This document shows positions 1-8,321 of a stretch of DNA of 35,408 nt, one piece after another. The notes beneath the pieces were generated by a model. It was not told the DNA's origin. It made no database searches and saw nothing but the letters and a program-made list of their open reading frames with translations. Source of the stretch: an uncultured Caulobacteraceae bacterium (GTDB lineage Bacteria > Pseudomonadota > Alphaproteobacteria > Caulobacterales > Caulobacteraceae); NCBI GenBank assembly GCA_937890965.1, contig CALAEG010000374.1, forward strand, positions 1 to 35,408, given 5' to 3'. The position numbers and the translations under genes were made by a program. Positions within the stretch are counted from its first letter, which is position 1, and each line of letters opens with the position of its first letter.

Positions 1-400
1 GCAGGCCCAGTCCCCCGACGATCAACGCGTCGGGGGGATCGAATGTCCGCGCCAGACACGGATCGATATCGTAGGTGACGTGGGAATAGGCTGGAAAGCG
101 CGCCGGGCCGCGCCGGACCGCGGTCAGGGCGGCCTTCAGGCCCTCGACGTCATAGCTCTCCGGAAACCCCTTGCGCTGGGTCAGGCCCAGGGCCTCCAGC
201 GCCGCGTTGTCCATCAGGAACCCGTCGGTGCAGACGATCTCCGCGCTCGGCCGCTCCGGCCAGGCGGCGATATCGGCGGCGAGTTCGCTGGCGAAGACGC
301 TCTTGCCCGCCGCGACGCTGCCGGTGATGGCGACGACATAGGGCCCGGCGGCCGGCTTGTGGGCGCGCAGCAGGTCACGAACGTCGGCTAAGCTTGGCAT
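1..400 (-). CDS. P-loop kinase, type I pantothenate kinase-like (partial, runs off left edge)
   Basis: Reverse-strand reading from ATG at 398-400 gives MPSLADVRDLLRAHKPAAGPYVVAITGSVAAGKSVFASELAADIAAWPERPSAEIVCTDGFLMDNAALEALGLTQRKGFPESYD..., with Walker A GSVAAGKS and a TDGFL segment typical of PanK/uridine-kinase-like proteins. Not in the ORF track because it is open at the edge. Confidence 0.75.
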   Translation of the reverse strand, partial: MPSLADVRDLLRAHKPAAGPYVVAITGSVAAGKSVFASELAADIAAWPERPSAEIVCTDGFLMDNAALEALGLTQRKGFPESYDVEGLKAALTAVRRGPARFPAYSHVTYDIDPCLARTFDPPDALIVGGLGL

Positions 401-531
401 GGACGGCGTTTCTAGCCGAAATCGCCGCTGCCTGTCGTGCCCCTCGGATTACCGGCGTCGTGGACGGACGCGAAATCCGCACGCATTCTGCCTGGGCGGC
501 GCTCCGCCGATAATTCCAAGAGGCCTTCCCC

Positions 532-2037
532 GTGCCGCCGCTGAATGTGATCTTCATCACCGCAGACCAATGGCGGGGCGATTGCCTCTCGGCCCTGGGC
601 CATCCCATGATCAAGACGCCCAATCTCGACGCCCTGGGCGCCGAGGGGGTGATGTTCACCCGCCACTACGCCAATACCGCGCCCTGTGGGCCGAGCCGCG
701 CCTCGCTGCATACCGGGCTCTATCTGCACAACCACCGTTCGCACGCCAACGGCACGCCGCTTGATGCGCGGCACACCAACTGGGCGCTGGAGGCGGCCAA
801 GCTCGGCTACGACCCGGTGCTGTTCGGCTATACCGACACCAGCACCGATCCTCGCGGCGTGGAGGCGGACGACCCCAGGCTGTTTACCTATGAGGGGCCG
901 CTGCCCGGCATCCGCACGGTCTGCGCCATGGACGGCCATCCCAAGGCCTGGACCGACTGGTTGAACGCCAAGGGCTACGAGACCCCGGCCGATCCCGGGC
1001 GCGCCTATGGCAAGCGGGCCGCGGGGCCGGACTGGGAGGATGGCGCGGCGCACCCCAGGCCCCTGGCCTATCCGGCCGAGGTCGACGACACCGCCTTCCT
1101 GGTCGGCCAGCTGATCGACTATCTGAGGACCGCGCGCGATCCCTTCGTGGCGCATCTATCGATCCTGCGCCCGCATCCGCCTTTCGTGGCGCCGGAGCCT
1201 TACAACGCTCTCTACGATCCGATGGCGGTCGCTGCATTCAAGCGCAAGGCAACGCCCGAGGCCGAAGCGCGTCAGCACCCCTGGCTGGGCTGGCGGCTGG
1301 GCCGGCGGGAGTTTCGCGCCACCGCCAATGAACGGCGCCTGCGCCGGTTGAAGGCGGTCTATTTCGGCCTGATGAGCCGGGTGGATGAGGAGATCGGTGT
1401 GCTGATGGCCTTTCTTCGACAATCGGGACTGATCGACCGTACCTTGATCATCTTCACCTCAGACCACGGGGAGGAGATGGGCGATCATTGGTTGTTGGGT
1501 AAAGGCGGCTATTTCGACGGCTCCTATCGCATCCCGCTGATCATCCGTGATCCCCGCGCCCAGGCCGCCGGCGGGCGCGGCGCCAGGGTCGAGGCCTTCA
1601 CCGAGCATGTCGACATCATGCCGACCCTGCTGGAAGCGATCGGGGCGAATGTCCCGCGCCAGTGCGATGGGGCCAGCCTCGCGCCCTTCCTCGGTGGCGC
1701 CAGCGCGCCCAAGGCCTGGCGCGGCGCGGCGCATTGGGAGTTCGACTTCGGTGACGACGCCGCCTCGGCCCCCAGCGAGCACGACCTGACGCCGGACCAG
1801 TGCGCCATGACCATCCTGCGCGGCGAGCGGTTCAAATACGTCCACTTCACCCGCCTTCCGCCGCTCTTGTTCGACCTGGCGGCGGACCCCGACGAGATGA
1901 CCGACCTGGCCGCCGATCCGGCCTATGCCGGCGACATGATGGCCGGCGCCCAGGATCTGCTCTCCTGGCGCATGGCCTCCGAGGACCGCACGCTCAGCCA
2001 CCTGCGCCTGACCGACGCCGGCGTGGTCTCCGACTAG
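532..2037 (+). CDS. sulfatase / phosphonate monoester hydrolase-like protein (alkaline phosphatase superfamily)
   Basis: N-terminal NVIFITADQWRGD, Cys-type formylglycine motif CGPSRASLHTG, metal-binding TSDHGEEMGDH. GTG start with AGAGG upstream. Confidence 0.9.
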   Translation: MPPLNVIFITADQWRGDCLSALGHPMIKTPNLDALGAEGVMFTRHYANTAPCGPSRASLHTGLYLHNHRSHANGTPLDARHTNWALEAAKLGYDPVLFGYTDTSTDPRGVEADDPRLFTYEGPLPGIRTVCAMDGHPKAWTDWLNAKGYETPADPGRAYGKRAAGPDWEDGAAHPRPLAYPAEVDDTAFLVGQLIDYLRTARDPFVAHLSILRPHPPFVAPEPYNALYDPMAVAAFKRKATPEAEARQHPWLGWRLGRREFRATANERRLRRLKAVYFGLMSRVDEEIGVLMAFLRQSGLIDRTLIIFTSDHGEEMGDHWLLGKGGYFDGSYRIPLIIRDPRAQAAGGRGARVEAFTEHVDIMPTLLEAIGANVPRQCDGASLAPFLGGASAPKAWRGAAHWEFDFGDDAASAPSEHDLTPDQCAMTILRGERFKYVHFTRLPPLLFDLAADPDEMTDLAADPAYAGDMMAGAQDLLSWRMASEDRTLSHLRLTDAGVVSD

Positions 2038-2113
2038 GATCTGCGCCCACAGAATTGATGGCGCCTGTGCAGGGGATGGCGTGGCGACCGGCCGATAAGC
2101 GGACCCTTCGAGC

Positions 2114-2142
2114 GTCCGCTACGGGTGGAGAGCGGACGTTGG
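2114..2142 (+). repeat. degenerate palindromic intergenic repeat (GTCCGCT...AGCGGAC)
   Basis: GTCCGCTACGGGTGGAGAGCGGACGTTGG, 7-bp perfect inverted arms; a further AGCGGAC at 2098-2104 can also pair with GTCCGCT at 2114-2120. Confidence 0.6.
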
Positions 2143-2143
2143 C

Positions 2144-2926
2144 TTAGTCCACAACCGCCGTCCAGAGAAGGCGTCGTTGGCGAAACTCGACCGGACCGTG
2201 GCGGGACAACAGGCGTTCTATGTGCGGCCGGGCCTCCTCCCACGTCGGCGTCTCCGCCTCGAAGCGCATAAAGGTGAGGGCCCGGTAGAGTTCCTCGGGT
2301 TCGGCGAAGACCTCGGGCGCGTCGAAAACCTGACTGTCCTCCAGCTTGAGGTTCGCGCGCGCCAACGACGCTTCGATCTGGGCGGCCAAGGCAGGGCGAG
2401 CGGGGTTCGCCGGGTTCTCCGCCAGCCGCAAAGCCTCGGGCAACTCGACGTTCCAGTGCGGTTGCGGCGCAGGCAGCGGATTCAGCTGGATCAGCCTGGC
2501 CCCGGAGCGGCACACACGTCGGGCGTCCGCGATCCAGTTCGTCGGGCCGCGCCGAGAGATGATCAGATCGAGCGAGGTCTCCGCCGCCGGTATGCGCGCT
2601 GCACCGCCATTGTACTGAGGGCTCGAGTTGCAGAACACCAGTTCCACGTTGACCAGGCCTTGCTCGGAGGCCCTGCGGCGCGCGATGGAAACGAAGCTTT
2701 CGACCGCGTCGTAACCGATGAACCGCAGCGCCTTCGGCGCGAACAAGAGCATGTCGTCGCCGTGTCCGCAGCCGGCGTCCAAGACCACTTTCTGATCGGT
2801 AAGATGTCGTTCGACCGCTTGCGTGTAGGCGTCTTCGCCGTTGTTCTCCCCGAGCGTTGAGCGCCAGGGATAGAAGTATCCGCCCTGCTTCGCCGCCAGC
2901 AGCTCCAGCTGTTCGAAATAGTTCAA
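2144..2926 (-). CDS. class I SAM-dependent methyltransferase
   Basis: VVLDAGCGHGDDMLLFAPKALRFIGYDAVESFV (motif I and acidic motif II) followed by a typical Rossmann MTase layout. Confidence 0.85.
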   Translation of the reverse strand: MNYFEQLELLAAKQGGYFYPWRSTLGENNGEDAYTQAVERHLTDQKVVLDAGCGHGDDMLLFAPKALRFIGYDAVESFVSIARRRASEQGLVNVELVFCNSSPQYNGGAARIPAAETSLDLIISRRGPTNWIADARRVCRSGARLIQLNPLPAPQPHWNVELPEALRLAENPANPARPALAAQIEASLARANLKLEDSQVFDAPEVFAEPEELYRALTFMRFEAETPTWEEARPHIERLLSRHGPVEFRQRRLLWTAVVD

Positions 2927-3040
2927 CCCGCAACCTCCCAGCCCGGTCTTCGTCCGGGACCGTCTCTACCCTTAATGTGAGACAGCTTGCCGCCATCCCT
3001 TAGCCGCGACGGTCATCCGCGTCCACGCGGGTTGATTTCA

Positions 3041-3064
3041 GTTTGGGGTCGAAAGCGGTCATGG
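3041..3064 (+). repeat. second degenerate copy of the GTCCGCTTTGGGTCGAAAGCGGACATTGG-like repeat
   Basis: GTTTGGGGTCGAAAGCGGTCATGG, same orientation as the 2114-2142 copy, on the other side of the methyltransferase. Confidence 0.4.
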
Positions 3065-3100
3065 CTTCTCGTCCGACGACAGATCTTGCGAGCAAACGCC

Positions 3101-4234
3101 CTAGGCCAGCCCCCTTGCCGCCAGCGAGCGCATCAGGGCGCGGACTCCGAAGATCCAGGGTGGGGCGGCATCGGCGGTGGTGACGCGGTTGACCATGCCG
3201 CCCAGCCTGGATGAGCGGATCAGCACCCGGTCGCCCAGCTTATGGGTGAAACCTTCACCGGGAGCGTCGCGATCCTGGGTCGGGGCGAACAGGGTGCCGA
3301 GGAAGAGCATCAGTCCGTCTGGATACTGATGGTTTTCGTTCAGGGTCTGGGCGACCAGGTCGAGCGGGTCGCGGCTGATCTTCGCCATGGAGCTTGCACC
3401 CTCCAGGTGGAAATTGTCGGCGCCCTCGACGGTGAGCGCGACCTCGGCCTCGCGGACGTCATCGAGACTGAAGCTCGCGTCGAACAACCGCACGAAGGGG
3501 CCGATAGCGCAGGAGGCGTTATTGTCCTTGGCCTTGGAGAGCAGGAGCGCGCTGCGACCTTCGAAGTCGCGCAGATTGACGTCGTTGCCCAGGCTGGCGC
3601 CGACGATCTCGCCGCGCGACGAGCAGGCCAGCACGATCTCCGGCTCGGGATTGTTCCACACCGACTTGGGATGCAGGCCGATCTGCGCGCCATAGCCCAC
3701 CGCCGACATCGGCTGGGCCTTGGTGAAGATCTCGGCGTCCGGGCCGATGCCGACCTCGAGATATTGAGACCAGAGGCCCTCGCGCTGCAGCAGCACCTTG
3801 GCCTGGGCGGCTTCGGGCGAGCCGGGTTTCAAGGAGCCGATGTCGCCGAACACGCCCTTCAACTCCTCGCGCACCTTGGCTGCGGCCGCCGGATCGCCCT
3901 TGGCGCGCTCTTCGATCACCCGCTCGACCAGGCTGGCGGCGAAGGTGACACCGGCGGCCTTGATCGCCTGCAGATCGCAGGGCGCGAGCAAATGGCCCGC
4001 GTCGATCGCGGCCTCCAGCGAACAGAGCCGCTCGCCGGCATGCGCCGCCACCCGCGCCGCCGGATCAGGCAGGTCGAAGAGGTCGCTCAAGGTCGGCGCG
4101 AGCGCCGACAGATCGAACAGTCCGTCTTCGCGGAGGACCACGGTGCGGGGTCCTGGCAGAGGACCGTCGACCCAGAGGCGGCCGACCAGTACGCCGGCAT
4201 AACGATCCTCGGGCAGGATCTCGGTGAGGCTCAT
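3101..4234 (-). CDS. fumarylacetoacetate hydrolase-family protein, XylX-like 2-keto-3-deoxy sugar-acid dehydratase
   Basis: YLEVGIGPDAEIFTKAQPMSAVGYGAQIGLHPKSVWNNPEPEIVLACSSRGEIVGASLGNDVNLRDFEGRSALLLSKAKDNNASCAIGPF is strongly reminiscent of Caulobacter XylX. ATG at 4232-4234 overlaps the stop of the upstream gene (ATGA). Confidence 0.85.
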   Translation of the reverse strand: MSLTEILPEDRYAGVLVGRLWVDGPLPGPRTVVLREDGLFDLSALAPTLSDLFDLPDPAARVAAHAGERLCSLEAAIDAGHLLAPCDLQAIKAAGVTFAASLVERVIEERAKGDPAAAAKVREELKGVFGDIGSLKPGSPEAAQAKVLLQREGLWSQYLEVGIGPDAEIFTKAQPMSAVGYGAQIGLHPKSVWNNPEPEIVLACSSRGEIVGASLGNDVNLRDFEGRSALLLSKAKDNNASCAIGPFVRLFDASFSLDDVREAEVALTVEGADNFHLEGASSMAKISRDPLDLVAQTLNENHQYPDGLMLFLGTLFAPTQDRDAPGEGFTHKLGDRVLIRSSRLGGMVNRVTTADAAPPWIFGVRALMRSLAARGLA

Positions 4235-5064
4235 GGGCGGTCCAATCCGTAGAAGACGCTGGCGGTCCCGCCGAAAATGGCCTCGCGTTCGGTGTCGGAC
4301 AGGTCGCCGAGCAGGGTCTCGGCCGCCGACATCCAGGCCGCGTAGCTCCCGTTCAGGTTCAGCACCGGCCAGTCTGAGCCCCACATCAGCCGGTCGGCGC
4401 CAAAAGCCTCGACCAGCACGTCGACGTAGGGCCGCAAGGTCTCGGCCGACCAGCTGGGCCCGGCCTCGGTGACCAGGCCGGACAGTTTGCAGACCAGCCG
4501 GGTCTCGGCGGCCAGCCTGCGGATGTCGCGCGCCCAATCGGCCAGTTCGCCAGCGGCGATGTCCGGCTTGGCTGCATGGTCGATGACGATGTCCAGGGCC
4601 GGGTGGCTGGCGGCGAATTCGCTTAAGATCGGCAGGTGGCGCGGCTTGACCAGGGCGTCGAAGGTCAGGCCCTCGTCGGCCATAGCCTTCAGCGCCGGCT
4701 GAATTGCGTCGCTCAGCATCCAGCGGTCATCGGGCAGGTCCTGGATCATCGGGCGCAGGCCGAGCAGCTTCGGCCGCGCCGCCAGGGCCGCGATCCGGTG
4801 GCCGGCGTCGTGCGCGTCGAAATCGACCCAGCCGACCACGCCGGCGACGAAATCCGTGGTCTCGGCAAGGCGCAGCAGGAAGTCGGTCTCGGCGTCCGTG
4901 GGCGACGCCTGCACCAGCACCGTGCGGTCGATCCCAGCTGACTTCAGCAGGGGCTCCAGGTCGGCGGGCTCATGGTCGCGATAGATCGGCGCGAACTCTG
5001 CGGTCAGCCAACCATAGTCGCCGCGCGCCAAGCGCCAGAAGTGCTGGTGGGAATCGATGCGCAT
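4231..5064 (-). CDS. amidohydrolase-2 family lactonase (L-fuconolactonase / sugar-lactone hydrolase-like)
   Basis: MRIDSHQHFWRLARGDYGWL start, VIDHAAKP, RLMWGSDWPVL; operon context. Confidence 0.85.
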   Translation of the reverse strand: MRIDSHQHFWRLARGDYGWLTAEFAPIYRDHEPADLEPLLKSAGIDRTVLVQASPTDAETDFLLRLAETTDFVAGVVGWVDFDAHDAGHRIAALAARPKLLGLRPMIQDLPDDRWMLSDAIQPALKAMADEGLTFDALVKPRHLPILSEFAASHPALDIVIDHAAKPDIAAGELADWARDIRRLAAETRLVCKLSGLVTEAGPSWSAETLRPYVDVLVEAFGADRLMWGSDWPVLNLNGSYAAWMSAAETLLGDLSDTEREAIFGGTASVFYGLDRP

Positions 5065-5065
5065 G

Positions 5066-5500
5066 TCAGGGGTTCGGCCGCACGACGCCTTTTTTCAGGA
5101 TCAGATTGCCGTAGAGCCGTGTCTCGCCGCTGGCCACGATGGCGAAGGCCTCGCGCGCCCGGGCATAGAAGACCTGGCGTTCCAGCGCCTCGATCGAGCC
5201 GGCGTAGTCGCCATCGGCCAGGGCGCTGGCGAAGGCGGCGGGGATCGGCGGGACCTCGCCCGGCGCATCGACCACCGCCATGCGGAAGGCCGCGGCGGGG
5301 ACGAAGTCGTCCAGCGGCATGAGGGCGGCGATCGCCCTGACCAGCCGCACCGCATCGATCCCGTCGGCGCGGACCAGCCGCCTGGCGTTGGCGGCGGCGG
5401 GAAAGTTGGCGTCGGCCACCACGATCTCGTCGCCGTGACCCATGGCGCGCAAGATTGCCAGCAGATCGGGGCCGAGGACGGGGTCTACGCCTTTGAGCAT
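5066..5500 (-). CDS. RbsD/FucU-family sugar mutarotase
   Basis: MLKGVDPVLGPDLLAILRAMGHGDEIVVADANFPA...; C-terminal ETRLYGNLILKKGVV typical of FucU. Confidence 0.9.
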   Translation of the reverse strand: MLKGVDPVLGPDLLAILRAMGHGDEIVVADANFPAAANARRLVRADGIDAVRLVRAIAALMPLDDFVPAAAFRMAVVDAPGEVPPIPAAFASALADGDYAGSIEALERQVFYARAREAFAIVASGETRLYGNLILKKGVVRPNP

Positions 5501-6546
5501 CAGTCGGTGGTCTCCGGCGTTGGCGCGTCCAGGCTCATCAGCCCGGCCGCCTTCAAATCGCGCCAGAGGGTGTCCGGGATCGGCGCGTTCAGCAAGGCGA
5601 GGTTCTGGACGACCTGATCGGGGGTCTGGCCGCCGGGGATGACCGAGACCACGGCGGGATGGCCAAGCGGGAACTGCAGCGCCGCCTGCGCCAGGGGCGT
5701 CCCGTGCCGCGCGCAGACCGCCTCGATCGCCCCTGTCAGGCGAAGAATCGGCTCGGGGGCCGGTGCGTAGTTGTATATGGCCCCGGCGAGGGGGCCGGTC
5801 GCCAGGATGCCGCTATTGTACGGGCCGCCGACCACGACGCCGATCCCGCGTGCGATGCAGGTCGGCAGCAAGGTCGCCAGCGCCTCCTGCTCCAGCAGCG
5901 TGTAACGCCCGGCAAGCAGGAAGATGTCCGGGTCGGCCAGCTCGATCAGCCGGGCGCAGGGCTCCCATTCATTGACCCCGGCGCCGATGGCCGCAACGTC
6001 GCCGGCGGCGCGCAGCTCATCCAGAGCCCGCCAGCCGCCCTGGTCGATCAGCTCGCGGGTGCGTGCTTCAGCCGCCTCGGCCGAACCGTGGGTCATGGCG
6101 TCGATGTCGTGGACATAGAGGATGTCGACGCGATCCAGGCCCAGCCGCGCCAGGCTGGCCTCGTGCGACCGCATCACCCCATCATAGGAATAGTCGTAGG
6201 CGATCCTGAAGGGCGGGACGCCGAGATAGATGCCGCTGTCCTCCTCGCCGGGCGCGCAGGACTCCAGCAGACGTCCGACCTTGGTCGATAGCAGGAAGCT
6301 GTCTCGCGCCTCGTCACGGAGCGCGCCGCCGACGCGATGTTCCGACAGGCCGTGGCCATAGAGTGGCGCAGTGTCGAAATAGCGCAGGCCCAGCGTCCAG
6401 GCCTGGCGAACGGTCGCCCGGGCTTCGGCCTCGCTGAGCACCCGGTTCATGTTGCCCAGCGGCGCGGCGCCAAAGCCGAGGGCGCTGAAGGCGAGGGTCC
6501 GACCAGCCTGGGTGGTCAGGGTGCGCATGGGCAGGCTGGCGGGCAT
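5500..6546 (-). CDS. aldo/keto reductase, L-fucose dehydrogenase / D-threo-aldose 1-dehydrogenase-like
   Basis: LGFGAAPLGN, RYFDTAPLYGHGLSEHRVG, DILYVHDID; MRTL at 6528 is an alternative start. Stop overlaps the fucU-like start (TGATG). Confidence 0.9.
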   Translation of the reverse strand: MPASLPMRTLTTQAGRTLAFSALGFGAAPLGNMNRVLSEAEARATVRQAWTLGLRYFDTAPLYGHGLSEHRVGGALRDEARDSFLLSTKVGRLLESCAPGEEDSGIYLGVPPFRIAYDYSYDGVMRSHEASLARLGLDRVDILYVHDIDAMTHGSAEAAEARTRELIDQGGWRALDELRAAGDVAAIGAGVNEWEPCARLIELADPDIFLLAGRYTLLEQEALATLLPTCIARGIGVVVGGPYNSGILATGPLAGAIYNYAPAPEPILRLTGAIEAVCARHGTPLAQAALQFPLGHPAVVSVIPGGQTPDQVVQNLALLNAPIPDTLWRDLKAAGLMSLDAPTPETTD

Positions 6547-6584
6547 GGCCGACTTCTAGCGGCGGGCCGATGGGGGTCAACACC

Positions 6585-6609
6585 GATCATTCGCGATCAG
6601 CCCCGATCA
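6585..6609. promoter_or_regulatory. candidate operator: three GATCA sites at exact 10-bp spacing
   Basis: GATCATTCGC GATCAGCCCC GATCA (starts 6585, 6595, 6605) in the divergent AKR/uxaA-like intergenic region. Confidence 0.5.
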
Positions 6610-6670
6610 CCGCGTTGAACTTCCGCCAACCCCGGCCCACACTGGGGGGACGACCAGTGGAGACGGCGCG

Positions 6671-8197
6671 ATGTCGGACGTGGCGACCAAGACGGCGACG
6701 GTGATCCGGCTGCACCCGAACGACAATGTGGTCGTCGCCGCCGCGCGTATTCCCGCCGGCGCACTTGTGGCCAGTGAGACCGTCACCAGCCTGGAGGCCG
6801 TCCCCTTCGGTCACAAGCTCGCCACCCGCTTCATCGCCGCCGGCGAGCCGGTGCTGAAATACGGCCAGGCGATCGGCGCGGCGACGCGGGACATTCCCGC
6901 CGGCGCCCACGTGCATGTGCAGAACCTCGACGTCTCCGACCTGCGGCTGGCGGCCGAGGCGGGGACTTACACGCCGCGCAACGAACCACCGCGCCATTTC
7001 ATGGGCTTCCGCCGCGCCGACGGGCGGGTGGGGACGCGCAACTATGTCGGCGTGCTGACCTCGGTGAACTGCTCGGCCACGGTGGCGCGGCTGATCGCCG
7101 ATGCCGCGGACCGTTCCGGCCTGCTGGACGATTATCCCAATGTCGACGGCGTCATTCCGATCACCCACACCTCGGGCTGCGGCATGGCCGGCGACGGCGA
7201 GGGCTTCGACATGCTGCGCCGGACGCTTTGGGGCACGGCGGCCAATCCGAACTTCGGCGGCATGATGCTGGTCGGGCTCGGCTGCGAGGTGATCCAGACC
7301 GGCCGTTTCGCCAAGGACTATGGCCTGGCCGGCCGCGACGACTTCCAGGCCTTCACCATCCAGGATGTCGGCGGCACGCGAAAGGCGGTCGAGCAGGGAC
7401 TGGAGCGGCTGAGGGAGCTGCTGCCGCTGGCCAACGCCCACCAACGGGTCGAGGTCCCGGCCAGCGAGATCGTGCTCGGCCTGCAGTGCGGCGGTTCGGA
7501 CGGCTGGTCCGGCGTCACCTCCAACCCGGCGCTTGGCGACGCCTGCGACCGGCTGACGGCCCTGGGCGCGACGGTGATCCTGTCGGAGACCCCGGAAATC
7601 TACGGCGCCGAACACCTGCTCTATGCCCGCTCGGTGTCGCCGGAGGTCACGGCCAGGCTGCGCGCGCGGCTGGACTGGTGGGAGCGCTACACCACGATGC
7701 ACGGCGCGGAGATGAACAACAATCCCTCGCCCGGCAACAAGGCCGGCGGCCTGACCACCATCCTGGAAAAGTCGCTGGGCGCGGTGGCCAAGAGCGGATC
7801 ATCGCCGCTGGTCGACGTCATCGAATATGCCGAGCCGCTGCGCACCCGCGGCCTGGTCTTCATGGACAGTCCCGGTTTCGACCCTTGTTCGGCCACAGGC
7901 CAGGTCGCCTCCGGCGCCAATGTGATCGCCTTCACCACCGGTCGCGGCTCGGCCTTCGGCTGCAAGCCGTCGCCCTCGATCAAGCTCTCGTCCAATACCG
8001 AGATCTACGAGCGGATGAGCGAGGACATCGACATCGATTGCGGCGGCATAGCCAATGGCAAGGCGACCATCGCCGGCAAGGGCGAGGAGATCCTGGGCTA
8101 TCTGCTCGACATCGCATCCGGCCGGCAAAGCAAGAGCGAGGCCCTGGGCTATGGCGGCGCCGAGTTCGTGCCGTGGCTGATCGGCGCGGTGATGTAG
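6671..8197 (+). CDS. UxaA-family hydrolase (altronate/galactarate dehydratase-like sugar-acid dehydratase)
   Basis: HFMGFRRADGRVGTRNYVGVLTSVNCSATV, THTSGCGM, GLQCGGSDGWSGVTSNPALG, MDSPGFDPCSATGQVASGANVIAFTTGRGSAFG; full-length UxaA architecture with N-terminal SAF-like domain. Confidence 0.92.
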   Translation: MSDVATKTATVIRLHPNDNVVVAAARIPAGALVASETVTSLEAVPFGHKLATRFIAAGEPVLKYGQAIGAATRDIPAGAHVHVQNLDVSDLRLAAEAGTYTPRNEPPRHFMGFRRADGRVGTRNYVGVLTSVNCSATVARLIADAADRSGLLDDYPNVDGVIPITHTSGCGMAGDGEGFDMLRRTLWGTAANPNFGGMMLVGLGCEVIQTGRFAKDYGLAGRDDFQAFTIQDVGGTRKAVEQGLERLRELLPLANAHQRVEVPASEIVLGLQCGGSDGWSGVTSNPALGDACDRLTALGATVILSETPEIYGAEHLLYARSVSPEVTARLRARLDWWERYTTMHGAEMNNNPSPGNKAGGLTTILEKSLGAVAKSGSSPLVDVIEYAEPLRTRGLVFMDSPGFDPCSATGQVASGANVIAFTTGRGSAFGCKPSPSIKLSSNTEIYERMSEDIDIDCGGIANGKATIAGKGEEILGYLLDIASGRQSKSEALGYGGAEFVPWLIGAVM

Positions 8198-8239
8198 GGG
8201 CTCCAAGGGCCCAATTGACGCTTGATTTGAGCTTCGATT

Positions 8240-8264
8240 GATCACACGAGATCAAAATCGATCA
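8240..8264. promoter_or_regulatory. candidate operator: three GATCA sites at exact 10-bp spacing
   Basis: GATCACACGA GATCAAAATC GATCA (starts 8240, 8250, 8260), 57 bp before the GH78 ATG. Confidence 0.5.
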
Positions 8265-8321
8265 TTTGTTCAAGCCGGCCAGGCGCACCGCCCCAGAGCG
8301 CGCCGCCTCGGGGGAGTTTCC

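Noticed and set aside
3101-4537. Long version of the FAH-family ORF starting at 4537
   Set aside because: The extension overlaps the lactonase gene; the ATG at 4234 (MSLTEILPEDRY) is the natural coupled start.
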